Shown piece after piece: positions 1 through 8,148 of a stretch of DNA of 10,391 nucleotides; the first letter of the stretch is position 1; each line of letters opens with the position of its first letter. The stretch covers positions 1-10,391 of the forward strand of contig JANYJT010000286.1 of NCBI GenBank assembly GCA_025358395.1, in the 5' to 3' direction. Position numbers and translations under genes: made by a program. Source of the stretch: Bacteroidia bacterium. GTDB lineage: Bacteria > Bacteroidota > Bacteroidia > Bacteroidales > Prolixibacteraceae. Below the pieces are notes generated by a model. It worked only from the letters and a program-made list of their open reading frames with translations, had not been told where the DNA came from and ran no database searches.

Positions 1-1
1 T

Positions 2-1030
2 GCGCAGTATGCTTATATCGCTGCATCTCAAGCCATTGAAAACTCCGGATTGGACCTGTCCAAAATCGACAAAGATGAGGTTGGAGTTATCTGGGGGGCT
101 GGTATCGGCGGATTGGATACATTCTTTCAATCTGTTACCGAATTCAATATCAACCCGGATAATCCAAGATTCTCGCCCTTTTTCATCCCGAAAATGATTG
201 CCAACATGGCCAGTGGAAACATTGCCATGCAGTATGGCTTCAGGGGTCCAACCATTACCACGGTCACCGCGTGCGCATCCGCCACCCATGCTATGATAGA
301 TGCTGCGACCTACATCCGTTTAGGCAAAGCAAATATTTTCATTGCAGGTGGTTCAGAAGCCGCCATAACACAGGCAGGCGTTGGCGGTTTCAATGCCATG
401 CATGCCTTATCGACCCGCAACGATGATCCAAAAACCGCCTCACGTCCATTCGACAAAGACAGGGATGGTTTTGTTATGGGTGAAGGAGCCGGAGCATTAA
501 TTCTCGAGGAGTACGAACATGCCATTGCGCGCGGGGCAACCATCTGGGCTGAACTTGTTGGCGGAGGTATGTCAACTGACGCTTACCACATGACTGCTCC
601 TGATCCGGAAGGTGGCGGCGCGTCATTGGTTATGAAAAGAGCATTGAATGACGCCGGAATTCAACCTGAAGATATCGACTATATCAATGTTCATGGTACT
701 TCAACGGGTTTGGGTGACATTGCAGAACCAAAGGCAATTAAAAAAGTATTTGGAGATCACATTTACAAAGTGAGTATCAGTGCAACAAAGTCAATGACCG
801 GACACTTGCTTGGCGCAGCAGGGGCTGTGGAAGCCATTGCATGCATCCTTGCCATGAAATATAGTATCGTTCCACCAACTATAAACCAATTTAATCTTGA
901 TCCGGAACTTGATCCAAAAATTGATTTTACTTTCAACAAAGCAAAACCTCGAAATATCAATTACGCATTGAGTAATACTTTTGGTTTTGGCGGTCACAAC
1001 GGTACCGTTATCTTCAAAAAATTAGTATAA
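2..1030 (+). CDS. fabF: Beta-ketoacyl-ACP synthase II (FabF), 5' end missing
   Basis: Condensing enzyme of type II fatty-acid synthesis in the cytosol: it joins malonyl-ACP to an acyl-ACP with loss of CO2. The reading frame is open from base 2, so the start lies outside the window; 342 residues are present of about 415 usual for the family. The Cys-His-His triad is visible: nucleophile Cys in TACASATH (codon 272-274), His in NVHGTST (codon 692-694) and His in SMTGHLLGAAGA (codon 803-805), with the conserved Lys of ATKS at 788-790. The C-terminal FGFGGHNG loop is intact and the gene ends normally at TAA. rnc begins 4 nt later, so the two are very likely cotranscribed. In related genomes acpP commonly precedes fabF; that cannot be seen here. 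Closely related FabB is less likely, since fabF next to rnc is the usual Bacteroidota arrangement. Confidence 0.96.
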   Translation, partial: AQYAYIAASQAIENSGLDLSKIDKDEVGVIWGAGIGGLDTFFQSVTEFNINPDNPRFSPFFIPKMIANMASGNIAMQYGFRGPTITTVTACASATHAMIDAATYIRLGKANIFIAGGSEAAITQAGVGGFNAMHALSTRNDDPKTASRPFDKDRDGFVMGEGAGALILEEYEHAIARGATIWAELVGGGMSTDAYHMTAPDPEGGGASLVMKRALNDAGIQPEDIDYINVHGTSTGLGDIAEPKAIKKVFGDHIYKVSISATKSMTGHLLGAAGAVEAIACILAMKYSIVPPTINQFNLDPELDPKIDFTFNKAKPRNINYALSNTFGFGGHNGTVIFKKLV

Positions 1031-1034
1031 ATAC

Positions 1035-1772
1035 GTGTTCAGAAATCTGATATACCATATAAAACTCTTTTCTTCCCCAAGGAAAGAGTTTTATTCGTAT
1101 ATCAAAGAATTGACAGGCCACAGTCCGCAAAAGTTTAAACTTTTCGACATAGCATTTATCCACAAATCTGCTTCCTATGTCGATAAAATGGGAAATGTCG
1201 TCAACAATGAAAGGCTCGAATATCTGGGAGACGCTATTCTTGGCACCATCGTCGCGGAATATTTGTACAACCGCTTCCCATTCAGAGATGAAGGTTTCCT
1301 CACCCAACTCAGGTCCCGCGTTGTGAACCGTAGTTTTTTAACGCAGCTCACCTTTAAAATGAAACTGAACAGGTATGTGATCTCAAATGCCAACTCAGTG
1401 AGCGAGTCCAGTCATCTGTATGGCGACTTACTGGAAGCTTTTATTGGAGCCATTTATCTGGATAGTGGTTATGCAGTCACTAAAAAGTTTGTGATCAAAA
1501 AAATATTCAATCAGCACATTGATCTTCAGAAAATGGAGAATGTTGATAACAATTTCAAAAGTCAGCTGATCGAATGGGGCCAGAAAATCAAACAGGATGT
1601 AGAATTCAAGACCATCAACAATCCGGATCCCGGACCAGAAAAAATGCCATTTGTATCTGAGGTTTGTGTGGATGGACAAGTCAAGGGGAGAGGGGAAGGA
1701 TTTTCCAAAAAAGAGGCTCAGCAAAATGCTGCCCGGCAAGCACTTGAGAAGCTAAGCCTAGCGGAAGTGTAA
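1035..1772 (+). CDS. rnc: Ribonuclease III
   Basis: Double-strand-specific endoribonuclease that processes rRNA precursors and structured mRNAs and acts as a homodimer with Mg2+. The protein has 245 residues, a normal length. The N-terminal nuclease domain (about residues 15-165) carries the family signature NERLEYLGDAIL at 58-69; metal ligands by family alignment are E62, D66, D131 and E134 (the last two in GDLLEAFIGAIYLD). A double-stranded RNA binding domain follows at about 173-241, with the typical ending KKEAQQNAARQAL. The start is GTG at 1035, four bases after the fabF stop; the next methionine is at residue 52, inside the nuclease domain, so no later start is acceptable. No Shine-Dalgarno is visible, which is usual in this phylum. 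Expression probably depends on the upstream fabF transcript. Confidence 0.96.
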   Translation: MFRNLIYHIKLFSSPRKEFYSYIKELTGHSPQKFKLFDIAFIHKSASYVDKMGNVVNNERLEYLGDAILGTIVAEYLYNRFPFRDEGFLTQLRSRVVNRSFLTQLTFKMKLNRYVISNANSVSESSHLYGDLLEAFIGAIYLDSGYAVTKKFVIKKIFNQHIDLQKMENVDNNFKSQLIEWGQKIKQDVEFKTINNPDPGPEKMPFVSEVCVDGQVKGRGEGFSKKEAQQNAARQALEKLSLAEV

Positions 1773-1927
1773 AGCAAATAGCTTTTAGTAGTTAGCAATT
1801 AGCTATTGGATTAAAAAGGGACTCCGGTCATTTCTCCTGCTAATCAAATCAAAAAACTGATACTTTCAAAAACTTTAACAACCGAAAGCCAATGGCTAAT
1901 AGCTAAAAGCTAACAGCTAATTGCTAA
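1773..1927. repeat. Inverted repeat downstream of rnc
   Basis: Seen directly: the 13-mer TTAGCAATTAGCT at 1792-1804 has an exact reverse complement, AGCTAATTGCTAA, at 1915-1927. Flanking bases extend the similarity imperfectly: CTATTGG at 1803-1809 faces CCAATGG at 1889-1895. The arms start right after the rnc stop codon, so the RNA could fold into a long hairpin at the 3' end of the fabF-rnc message and act as a terminator or a stability element. There is no clear U-run after it, so terminator function is only an inference. Confidence 0.6.
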
Positions 1928-1947
1928 TAGCTAACCTGCTAACAGCT
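1895..1947. repeat. GCTAAYA heptad tandem repeat
   Basis: A run of degenerate 7-8 nt units, each beginning GCTAA: GCTAATA, GCTAAAA, GCTAACA, GCTAATT, GCTAATA, GCTAACCT and GCTAACA, ending in GCTT. It lies between rnc and the rprX promoter region and also forms the right arm of the inverted repeat described at 1773-1927. It has no coding potential. It resembles the low-complexity intergenic repeats dispersed in some Bacteroidota genomes, but copy number elsewhere cannot be judged from one window. Confidence 0.65.
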
Positions 1948-1993
1948 TGGTTAAATATTGTTAACGATCTTCCGCCCAACGGATTATTAACTC

Positions 1994-2001
1994 TATATTT
2001 G
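1994..2001 (+). promoter_or_regulatory. Candidate -7 promoter element of rprX
   Basis: TATATTTG matches the Bacteroidota primary sigma factor -7 consensus TAnnTTTG. No TTG is found at the expected 19-21 nt upstream, so the -33 part is weak or absent. The element ends only 4 nt before the rprX ATG, which would make the transcript leaderless or nearly so. It could also be a chance match in AT-rich DNA. Confidence 0.4.
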
Positions 2002-2005
2002 TTTT

Positions 2006-3523
2006 ATGAGCAAAAGGGTGATCAATATACTTGCGATTGTAATGGCCATTGCTGTGGTAGCCATGATATTGGTACAGCTGATCACCATCAATAAAACAGC
2101 TAAACTCGTGGAAAAAGACAACAATCTTGTTGTCACCAGGGCCTTGAAAGATGTTGTAGACATTTGTGTATATTGGGAGGTTACTCATTTCTATGAATTG
2201 GATGCCCAAAATTTTATACCGGATCCCAAACCTTCAAAAGGGTTAGGACTCTTTCCAAATTCTGATTCCTCAGAATCTTTTAATAGACTTGATCGTTCCG
2301 GCAGGATCGCTATTTCCTACGACCAAAGCACTGTCAGTAATTCCAATGGGGTACTTACATTTGGAAAAACTCAAACGATTATCATTCCAAGCATGCAAAG
2401 CTCCTACGACAGACTGAGCGAGAGACAATCTCAGGATCTGCGGTACCAGAGTTACATGCTTGAAAGATCAGAGATGAAAGTCGAAGACAGAATAATCGGG
2501 GATGTGAGACATGAACTGGACCTTCAGCTAAAAGAAGCAGGGATTCTCCTTCCATTCAAATATTGCATAAAGTCAGGCATCAGCGGGAAAACAGAGATTG
2601 TTGCCGGTGATCAGGATTATCGTCCAAACCAAGGTACGAGAGAATATAAAACAGCGCTGTTTTACGACCAAAGCTCCCCAAAGCCCAACTATATTTATGT
2701 CTATTTTCCCGATCAGCATTCAGAACAGATGAAGGCAATGTCCAACTTTGTTCTACCCTCGCTCATACTGATCCTGATCATCATCGGCATATTCGTTTTT
2801 ACGCTTCAGATCATCTTGCGACAGAAGAAATTATCGCAAATCAAGAATGACTTTATCAACAACATGACCCATGAGCTGAAGACCCCGATTTCGACAATCT
2901 CACTCGCGTCACAGATGTTGAAGGACAACTCGCTGGTCCATTCGACCTCCACCATTGATCATATTTCAGGGGTCATTTTTGATGAGAGCAAAAGATTGAG
3001 CAGTCAGGTTGAAAAAGTACTTCAAATGGCCGTTTTCAACGAAGGAAAGTTGAAATTGAAATTTACCGCGATCGACCTTAACCAGATTATTTCACAGGCA
3101 GCCTCCAATTTTGAGATTCGCCTGACCAACTCCCATGGGACGTTGGAAACCTCCATTTTGGCCGAAAATCCATTGATCAACGGGGATGAAGTCCATATTA
3201 CAAATGTCATTTTCAATTTGTTGGATAATGCTGAAAAATATAGCAAAGAAGTTCCAAAGATTGAAATATTGACCGAAAACAAAGGCAGCTGGGTAGTTTT
3301 TCAGATCAGGGATTATGGGATTGGCATTTCAAAGGAAAATCTCAACCAAATATTTGAACGTTTTTACCGTATCCCTACCGGGAACGTGCACAACGTGAAA
3401 GGGTTCGGACTCGGACTCTCCTACGTTAAACGTATCGTAGAAGAACATCACGGAAAAATAAAAGTAGAAAGTACAGTAGGGAAAGGAACTAAATTCAGAA
3501 TCTATTTCCCTGTTATTAAATAG
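2006..3523 (+). CDS. rprX: RprX-type sensor histidine kinase
   Basis: Inner-membrane sensor kinase that autophosphorylates on His and passes phosphate to the neighbouring response regulator. Order of parts in the 505-residue protein: membrane segment at about 6-28, extracytoplasmic sensor region at about 30-245 with no recognised motif, second membrane segment at about 248-271, HisKA dimerisation helix with phospho-acceptor H289 (MTHELKTP), then a HATPase domain with N box (FNLLDNAEKYS, 403-413), G1 (DYGIGIS, 436-442), F box (FERFYR, 450-455) and G2 (GFGLGLSYVK, 466-475). All catalytic motifs are intact. The ATG at 2006 gives a positively charged N-terminus before the first membrane helix; later ATGs fall inside that helix. 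rprY starts 9 nt after the stop. The rprX name rests on the architecture and on the strong RprY likeness of the partner. The signal sensed is unknown. Confidence 0.85.
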   Translation: MSKRVINILAIVMAIAVVAMILVQLITINKTAKLVEKDNNLVVTRALKDVVDICVYWEVTHFYELDAQNFIPDPKPSKGLGLFPNSDSSESFNRLDRSGRIAISYDQSTVSNSNGVLTFGKTQTIIIPSMQSSYDRLSERQSQDLRYQSYMLERSEMKVEDRIIGDVRHELDLQLKEAGILLPFKYCIKSGISGKTEIVAGDQDYRPNQGTREYKTALFYDQSSPKPNYIYVYFPDQHSEQMKAMSNFVLPSLILILIIIGIFVFTLQIILRQKKLSQIKNDFINNMTHELKTPISTISLASQMLKDNSLVHSTSTIDHISGVIFDESKRLSSQVEKVLQMAVFNEGKLKLKFTAIDLNQIISQAASNFEIRLTNSHGTLETSILAENPLINGDEVHITNVIFNLLDNAEKYSKEVPKIEILTENKGSWVVFQIRDYGIGISKENLNQIFERFYRIPTGNVHNVKGFGLGLSYVKRIVEEHHGKIKVESTVGKGTKFRIYFPVIK

Positions 3524-3532
3524 TTTAACATT

Positions 3533-4219
3533 ATGGAAAAGAAGATGAGAGTTATCTTAAGTGAAGATGATGAAAACCTGGGGTCGTTGCTCAGAGAGTA
3601 TTTAATTGCCAAAGGTTACGATACAGATCTTTATCCCGATGGGGAGGCTGCTTTCAAAGGCTTTCAGAAAAATCAGTATGATCTGTGTATTTTCGATGTG
3701 ATGATGCCGAAAAAAGACGGATTTTCATTGGCAAAAGATGTTCGCATGATTAACAGCGAAATACCGATCATCTTTCTTACTGCCAAAAACATGAAAGAAG
3801 ATGTGATCGAAGGATTCCGCCTGGGCGCCGATGATTACATGACGAAACCTTTCAGTATGGAAGAGCTGATCTTCCGCATCGAGGCCATTCTGAGGAGAAC
3901 GCTCGGGGAAGCAGATAATACCCAGGTCATTTTCAAATTGGGCCGTTTCACTTTCGATGCCCGTAAGCAGACCCTTTCAGATGCCAATGACAGCACCAAG
4001 CTCACCACAAAAGAATCAGAGCTCCTTCGCCTTCTCTGCGTTCATGCCAACAAAGTTCTCGAACGCAACTATGCACTGAAGACCATTTGGGTCGACGACA
4101 ACTATTTCAATGCCAGAAGCATGGATGTTTACATTACCAAGCTTAGAAAGCATTTGAAAGACGAGGATGGGATAGAGATCATCAACATTCATGGAAAAGG
4201 GTACAAGCTAATAATATAA
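3533..4219 (+). CDS. rprY: RprY-type response regulator (OmpR/PhoB family)
   Basis: DNA-binding response regulator, 228 residues, the usual length for this family. The receiver domain (about 5-120) shows the acidic pocket E11-D12-D13, phospho-acceptor D55 (in FDVMMPKKDGF), the switch residue T83 and K105 (TKPFS). The winged-helix DNA-binding domain occupies about 130-228, with the recognition-helix region around YFNARSMDVYITKLRKHL and the closing wing IINIHGKGYKL. The sequence strongly recalls Bacteroides RprY along its length, including the receiver N-terminus and the NIHGKGYKL end. It is 9 nt behind rprX in the same direction, so it is the cognate regulator of that kinase. The ATG at 3533 is used; an in-frame ATG four codons later (3545) is also possible. 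In Bacteroides the RprXY system has been tied to tetracycline response and stress; its targets here are unknown. Confidence 0.9.
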   Translation: MEKKMRVILSEDDENLGSLLREYLIAKGYDTDLYPDGEAAFKGFQKNQYDLCIFDVMMPKKDGFSLAKDVRMINSEIPIIFLTAKNMKEDVIEGFRLGADDYMTKPFSMEELIFRIEAILRRTLGEADNTQVIFKLGRFTFDARKQTLSDANDSTKLTTKESELLRLLCVHANKVLERNYALKTIWVDDNYFNARSMDVYITKLRKHLKDEDGIEIINIHGKGYKLII

Positions 4220-4340
4220 GTACTTAGAGTACTTAAAGTTTGGAGTACTTAAAGTTTGGAGTACTTAAAGCTATTAGAAGAATTTGCTCGGAGTCCAGAA
4301 CTCTAAGTACTCCAAACTTGAAGTACTTGAAGTACTTCTT
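4219..4340. repeat. AGTACTT-type direct and inverted repeat cluster between convergent genes
   Basis: A 16-bp unit, GAGTACTTAAAGTTTG, occurs exactly at 4227-4242 and 4243-4258 and partly (GAGTACTTAAAG) at 4259-4270. The 27 nt at 4244-4270 match the reverse complement of 4301-4327 at 25 of 27 positions, so the cluster can fold into a long hairpin with a loop of about 30 nt. It fills nearly all of the gap between the ends of rprY (+) and lepA (-). Each core (AAGTACTT) is itself a palindrome. It most likely acts as a two-way transcription end or is a mobile palindromic intergenic repeat; the second needs genome-wide data. Confidence 0.8.
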
Positions 4341-6135
4341 AATCTAATTTCAGTACGGCGAGGAACGCCTTCTGGGGCACTTCCACGTTGCCAATCTGCT
4401 TCATCCGTTTCTTGCCCTTCTTCTGCTTGTCGAGAAGTTTCCGCTTTCGCGTGATGTCGCCACCATAACATTTGGCGGTTACGTCTTTACGAACGGCTTT
4501 GACAGTCTCCCTGGAAATAATTTTAGCGCCGATGGCACCCTGGATGGCCACATCGTATTGTTGCCTTGGAATAAGTTCCTTCAACTTTTCACAAATCCGT
4601 CTTCCAAAGGAGTATGCATTGTCGACATGCAAAAGCGTGGAAAGGGCATCGACAGGTTCACTGTTCAGCAAAATATCCAGCTTCACCAGCTTGGCAGGAC
4701 GATATCCGGTAATATGGTAATCAAAAGAGGCATACCCCTTCGAGATGCTTTTCAATTTGTCGTAAAAATCAATTACAATCTCACCAAGCGGCATATCGAA
4801 GGAGAGCTCAGCACGGTCGGCCGTCAGGTAATCCTGCTTGGTCATCATCCCGCGCTTTTCCAAACACAAAGTCATGATCGAACCTATGTATTCAGACCGG
4901 GTAATGATCTGCGCATGTATAAATGGTTCCTCAATTTGTTCAATAAGCGTTGCCTCGGGCAAGCCGGCAGGATTGTAAACCTCAAAGGTCTCCCCTGCCC
5001 TTGTAGTGACCATGTAAGAAACGTTGGGTACAGTGGTGATCACGTTCATGTCGAACTCCCGGTCGAGCCGCTCCTGCACAATTTCCATGTGCAGCAATCC
5101 GAGGAAGCCGCAGCGGAAACCAAAGCCCAGTGCCATGGACGACTCAGGTACATAGGTCAGTGAAGCATCGTTGAGCTGAAGTTTCTCCATAGCACCGCGT
5201 AAATCCTCATAATCCTCACTATCAATTGGATAAACACCGGCAAAAACCATTGGCTTCACCTCCTCAAAACCGGAGATCATCGATGCGCAGGGATTTTTGA
5301 GTTGGGTAATTGTATCGCCGACTTTGATCTCGCGAGCCGTTTTGATTCCACAAATGATATAGCCAACATCTCCCGCGCTCAATTCACTTCGTATCTCCAA
5401 TCCCATCTTCAGAACCCCAACTTCGTCGACGGTATACTGTCTGTCGGCGGCCATAAATTTGACCAGATCTCCCTTTTTAACAGTTCCGTTGGCCACCTTA
5501 AAATAGGCGATAACCCCTCTGAACTGATTGAAAACGGAGTCAAAAATCAATGCCTGAAGAGGCGCTTCAGGATCTCCGTTCGGGGCGGGGATATCCGTCA
5601 GAATTCGCTCGAGTATCTCTGCAACCCCATCACCAGTTTTTCCGGATGCCCTTATGATGGTCGACCGCTTGCAACCTATCAGCTCGATGATTTGGTCCTC
5701 GACTATTTCAGGCATTGCATTGGGGAGATCCATTTTATTCAGAATCGGAATGATCTCCAAATCATGTTCAATGGCCAGATAGAGGTTTGAAATTGTTTGG
5801 GCCTGAATACCCTGCGTCGCATCGATAATTAGCAGGGCTCCTTCGCAAGCAGCAATCGAGCGGGAAACTTCGTACGAAAAGTCAACATGTCCGGGAGTAT
5901 CGATCAGATTCAGAAGGAATTTCTCACCTTCGTGAAAATATTCCATTTGAATCGCGTGACTCTTGATGGTAATTCCGCGCTCCTTCTCTAGATCCATGTC
6001 ATCCAACACCTGAGCCTCCATATCACGTCCACTAATCGTCGAGGTAATCTCCAGCAAACGGTCGGCCAATGTACTTTTACCATGATCTATGTGCGCAATG
6101 ATGCAAAAATTTCGGGTGTTATTTCTGTCTGACAT
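4339..6135 (-). CDS. lepA: Elongation factor 4 (LepA), ribosome-associated GTPase
   Basis: Translational GTPase related to EF-G that binds the ribosome and is thought to help back-translocation or initiation and 30S assembly. The protein has 598 residues, the usual length. G-domain motifs: G1 AHIDHGKST (14-22), G2 region RGITIKS (53-59), G3 DTPGHVDF (79-86), G4 NKMD (133-136) and a G5-like SGKTG. The middle holds the EF-G-like domains II, III and V, and the end is the LepA-specific C-terminal domain with the conserved [12 protein letters not shown] and the basic stretch [11 protein letters not shown] at 6135 puts the G1 motif at the normal distance from the N-terminus. It is transcribed alone, with a good -7 element 49 nt upstream of the ATG, and converges on rprY. 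No frameshift or missing motif was seen. Confidence 0.98.
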   Translation of the reverse strand: MSDRNNTRNFCIIAHIDHGKSTLADRLLEITSTISGRDMEAQVLDDMDLEKERGITIKSHAIQMEYFHEGEKFLLNLIDTPGHVDFSYEVSRSIAACEGALLIIDATQGIQAQTISNLYLAIEHDLEIIPILNKMDLPNAMPEIVEDQIIELIGCKRSTIIRASGKTGDGVAEILERILTDIPAPNGDPEAPLQALIFDSVFNQFRGVIAYFKVANGTVKKGDLVKFMAADRQYTVDEVGVLKMGLEIRSELSAGDVGYIICGIKTAREIKVGDTITQLKNPCASMISGFEEVKPMVFAGVYPIDSEDYEDLRGAMEKLQLNDASLTYVPESSMALGFGFRCGFLGLLHMEIVQERLDREFDMNVITTVPNVSYMVTTRAGETFEVYNPAGLPEATLIEQIEEPFIHAQIITRSEYIGSIMTLCLEKRGMMTKQDYLTADRAELSFDMPLGEIVIDFYDKLKSISKGYASFDYHITGYRPAKLVKLDILLNSEPVDALSTLLHVDNAYSFGRRICEKLKELIPRQQYDVAIQGAIGAKIISRETVKAVRKDVTAKCYGGDITRKRKLLDKQKKGKKRMKQIGNVEVPQKAFLAVLKLD

Positions 6136-6183
6136 ACCTTATATGCTTGATAATCTGTGCTTCTGATAATTAATAAAACTGCG

Positions 6184-6191
6184 CAAAGATA
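6184..6191 (-). promoter_or_regulatory. Candidate -7 promoter element of lepA
   Basis: Read on the minus strand this is TATCTTTG, an excellent match to the Bacteroidota TAnnTTTG element. The transcription start would fall roughly at 6177, giving a 5' leader of about 40 nt before the lepA ATG at 6135. No convincing -33 TTG is seen at the right distance. Confidence 0.6.
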
Positions 6192-6347
6192 AACAAAAGT
6201 TTGGATTTTTAATTCGATCTCTGAGCATGTCGAGGGGTTCAATTTTGGAGTAGGGACTCCGGGTATGATGCGATCCGACCTATCCGGTGGTTTATTCCCA
6301 TCGGGAAAAGGGATTCGCAAGACAATCACTATTTCTATAAAGCTTGA

Positions 6348-6386
6348 TGCCCCCTTCCCTTGCGGTCATAATGAGCGCAGGGGGTA
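6348..6386 (-). terminator. Possible stem-loop after the phosphoesterase gene
   Basis: On the minus strand, TACCCCCT and AGGGGGCA can pair as an 8-bp stem with one G-T pair (plus-strand arms 6348-6355 and 6379-6386), 6 nt beyond the phosphoesterase stop. No T-run follows, so this is a weak terminator candidate. The rest of the 6136-6391 gap holds the lepA promoter and nothing else that I can recognise. Confidence 0.3.
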
Positions 6387-6391
6387 ATGAC

Positions 6392-7549
6392 CTAATTGCC
6401 CTGATCAAACTTAACATTGAAAACCACCACCTCCGGAGTATTGCCGATCCTAACCGGGGGACCCCACGATCCAAATCCGGAAGAAACATAAAAGATAGTA
6501 TTCCCTTTTTGCATCAACCCCCAGCTGAGCTCAAAAATAGCTTTGGTCACAAAGTTGAAAGGCCACATTTGTCCGTGGTGGGTATGGCCCGACAAGTGCA
6601 GGTCGGCTCCCACATCAACTGCTTCCTGCAAATTGAAAGGCTGGTGGTTCATCACGATCATGGGTTTGGAGGGATCCAGATTTTTCGTAAGCTCCTTCAA
6701 TTCATGTGGATTACCTGATCCCCCCATCCTGCGGCTATCCCGGTCATCCCTTCCAACCAACTGTATCCCATCAGGGAGTGTGACTACCTCATCCCGCAGA
6801 ACCTTGATGTGGATGCTTTCCAGGTAGGGCAAGGTATTCTGGATGCCGCCAATGTATTCGTGGTTGCCCGGAATGGCATAAACGCCAAGCGGAGTCCGGA
6901 TCTCCTGGATATGCTTCCCCAGGTTTTTTCGAAGTGCCGGGCCAATATCCCCATCTACCAGATCGCCACAAAGCAAAACAAGATCCGGCTTTTGCTCATT
7001 GATGATCCGCACCAGCTTAAGTTCCTGCTTCTCACCAATCAATGCGCCCAAATGAATATCTGAAGCCATCAATATTTTGAGTTCAGGATTCCCGGATACG
7101 GTTTTATGAATCGTCAAAGGGATCTCTTTAATCCTTGTTGTCAGCGCATTGATGTATCCTCCTACCACCACAAGTGTCACAACCCCGATGACAGAATATC
7201 CCAGATTCAGCTTCCCGGCAGGGGAGAAAACCGGAAGGAAATGAAAGAAATAATCGGCAAGCCGGATAAGGTCTATCACCAAAATGGCCAACAGGAAATA
7301 GAGCATAAAAGCCAACCAGAAGGCTCCGATCCTATATACGAATTCACTTACCGCGGACGAAGCGGTCCGTTCCCAAAACATCCCGATCAAAAAAGAAGAA
7401 ACCAGTGTCCAGAAAATCACCGTATACCATTTTTTGATGGCCGGAGTGCTTGAAAAGACCATCAATCCCCGGGTATAGACGAAATAATTGAGCGAAGAAT
7501 AGACAATCAGGACAATGCTGAAGAATATGACAAAAGTGAGTGCTCTCAT
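6392..7549 (-). CDS. Membrane-anchored calcineurin-like metallophosphoesterase
   Basis: Predicted metal-dependent phosphoesterase tied to the inner membrane, 385 residues from the chosen start. About four hydrophobic segments make up the N-terminal part (roughly 5-27, 42-58, 74-97 and 115-137). The catalytic domain follows from about 157, with the full set of two-metal motifs: D-x-H at 164-166 (SDIHLG), GD at 195-196 (CGDLVDG), GNHE at 228-231, NH at 301-302 and GHTHHGQ at 321-327. This layout is like the YkuE/YaeI-type proteins, whose substrates have been proposed to be lipid or nucleotide phosphoesters; the substrate here is not known. The start is the ATG at 7549 (MRALTF). A TTG at 7579 would lie upstream of the -7 element and is unlikely. 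The gene seems to be transcribed alone, divergently from the DUF6452-like gene. Confidence 0.88.
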   Translation of the reverse strand: MRALTFVIFFSIVLIVYSSLNYFVYTRGLMVFSSTPAIKKWYTVIFWTLVSSFLIGMFWERTASSAVSEFVYRIGAFWLAFMLYFLLAILVIDLIRLADYFFHFLPVFSPAGKLNLGYSVIGVVTLVVVGGYINALTTRIKEIPLTIHKTVSGNPELKILMASDIHLGALIGEKQELKLVRIINEQKPDLVLLCGDLVDGDIGPALRKNLGKHIQEIRTPLGVYAIPGNHEYIGGIQNTLPYLESIHIKVLRDEVVTLPDGIQLVGRDDRDSRRMGGSGNPHELKELTKNLDPSKPMIVMNHQPFNLQEAVDVGADLHLSGHTHHGQMWPFNFVTKAIFELSWGLMQKGNTIFYVSSGFGSWGPPVRIGNTPEVVVFNVKFDQGN

Positions 7550-7567
7550 GACTAGATATTTGAAGCG

Positions 7568-7575
7568 CAAAACTA
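7568..7575 (-). promoter_or_regulatory. Candidate -7 promoter element of the phosphoesterase gene
   Basis: On the minus strand the bases are TAGTTTTG, matching TAnnTTTG. It lies 18 nt before the ATG at 7549, leaving a short leader. Its place between the TTG at 7579 and the ATG supports the ATG start. Confidence 0.45.
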
Positions 7576-7617
7576 TCAATTATTTTGGGGGTATAAATCC
7601 CGTCCGCCCAATTTGAT

Positions 7618-7625
7618 TATATTTG
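7618..7625 (+). promoter_or_regulatory. Candidate -7 promoter element of the DUF6452/DUF6048-like operon
   Basis: TATATTTG, a good match to TAnnTTTG, 31 nt before the ATG of the lipoprotein gene at 7657. It faces away from the phosphoesterase promoter about 43 nt to its left, so the two transcripts diverge. No clear -33 TTG is seen at 19-21 nt. Confidence 0.5.
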
Positions 7626-7656
7626 CCGCAAGATACAACACAAATCTTTTTGACGA

Positions 7657-8148
7657 ATGCGTTTTCGGCCAATACTTCTTCTTCCTGCATTCATGTTACT
7701 TCTTTCCTGTAACAGCGGTTCACACTGCTACGAGTCGTCAAACACATTGGTGGTAGCTGCATTTACCGTTAATAAGACCCTGAACATCGACTCAATTCTT
7801 GTAAAAGGGTACAACAGAAATGCCATCGGCGATACCTTGGCATTCAACAAAGTATCGGCATTGGTAAAAACAGTCGGATTGCCCCTCTCCCTGTCTGCCG
7901 ATTCAACGGGATTCGTTGTTTTTGCCAATGGAAAATCAGCTACATTCTGGCTGAAACACACAATGAACTTTCAATTGATCTCTCAAAGTTGTGGTTTTGC
8001 CCCAAATTATGTGATTACAGCAACACGGCATAGTTCCCTGATAGACTCGATAAGAGTTTCAGACCACCTTGTCGGACCTAAATCTGTAGAAAAATATGCT
8101 ACCCTTGGACAAAATATTACGGTCTATTTGCATCTTACTACTCCTTAG
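7657..8148 (+). CDS. Small lipoprotein, DUF6452-like
   Basis: Exported lipoprotein of 163 residues. The N-terminus is MRFRP, a hydrophobic stretch, and a lipobox LLSC with the lipidated Cys at residue 18, followed by Asn-Ser; no acidic residue at +2 suggests no special retention signal, though sorting rules differ in this phylum. The mature part is rich in short beta-type stretches. It has two further cysteines, C24 and C112, the latter in SCGF, which may form a disulfide. The size, the SCGF motif and its position directly before a DUF6048-like outer-membrane protein point to the Bacteroidota DUF6452 family; this was recognised from memory, not from a search. No enzymatic motif is seen and the function is unknown. 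The last 53 nt overlap the start of the next gene, so expression is probably coupled. Confidence 0.7.
   Translation: MRFRPILLLPAFMLLLSCNSGSHCYESSNTLVVAAFTVNKTLNIDSILVKGYNRNAIGDTLAFNKVSALVKTVGLPLSLSADSTGFVVFANGKSATFWLKHTMNFQLISQSCGFAPNYVITATRHSSLIDSIRVSDHLVGPKSVEKYATLGQNITVYLHLTTP

Noticed and set aside
4558..5163. Plus-strand open frame of 201 codons
   Set aside because: Antisense to lepA, which is complete and conserved over this stretch; no recognisable protein features.
5302..5790. Plus-strand open frame of 162 codons
   Set aside because: Also antisense to the lepA G domain; shadow of its codon pattern.
6087..6329. Minus-strand open frame across the lepA start
   Set aside because: It overlaps the lepA promoter and start in another frame and has no protein-like features.
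7550..7579. Upstream TTG start for the phosphoesterase
   Set aside because: It lies upstream of the candidate -7 element (7568-7575), and the ATG at 7549 gives the usual N-terminus before the first membrane helix.
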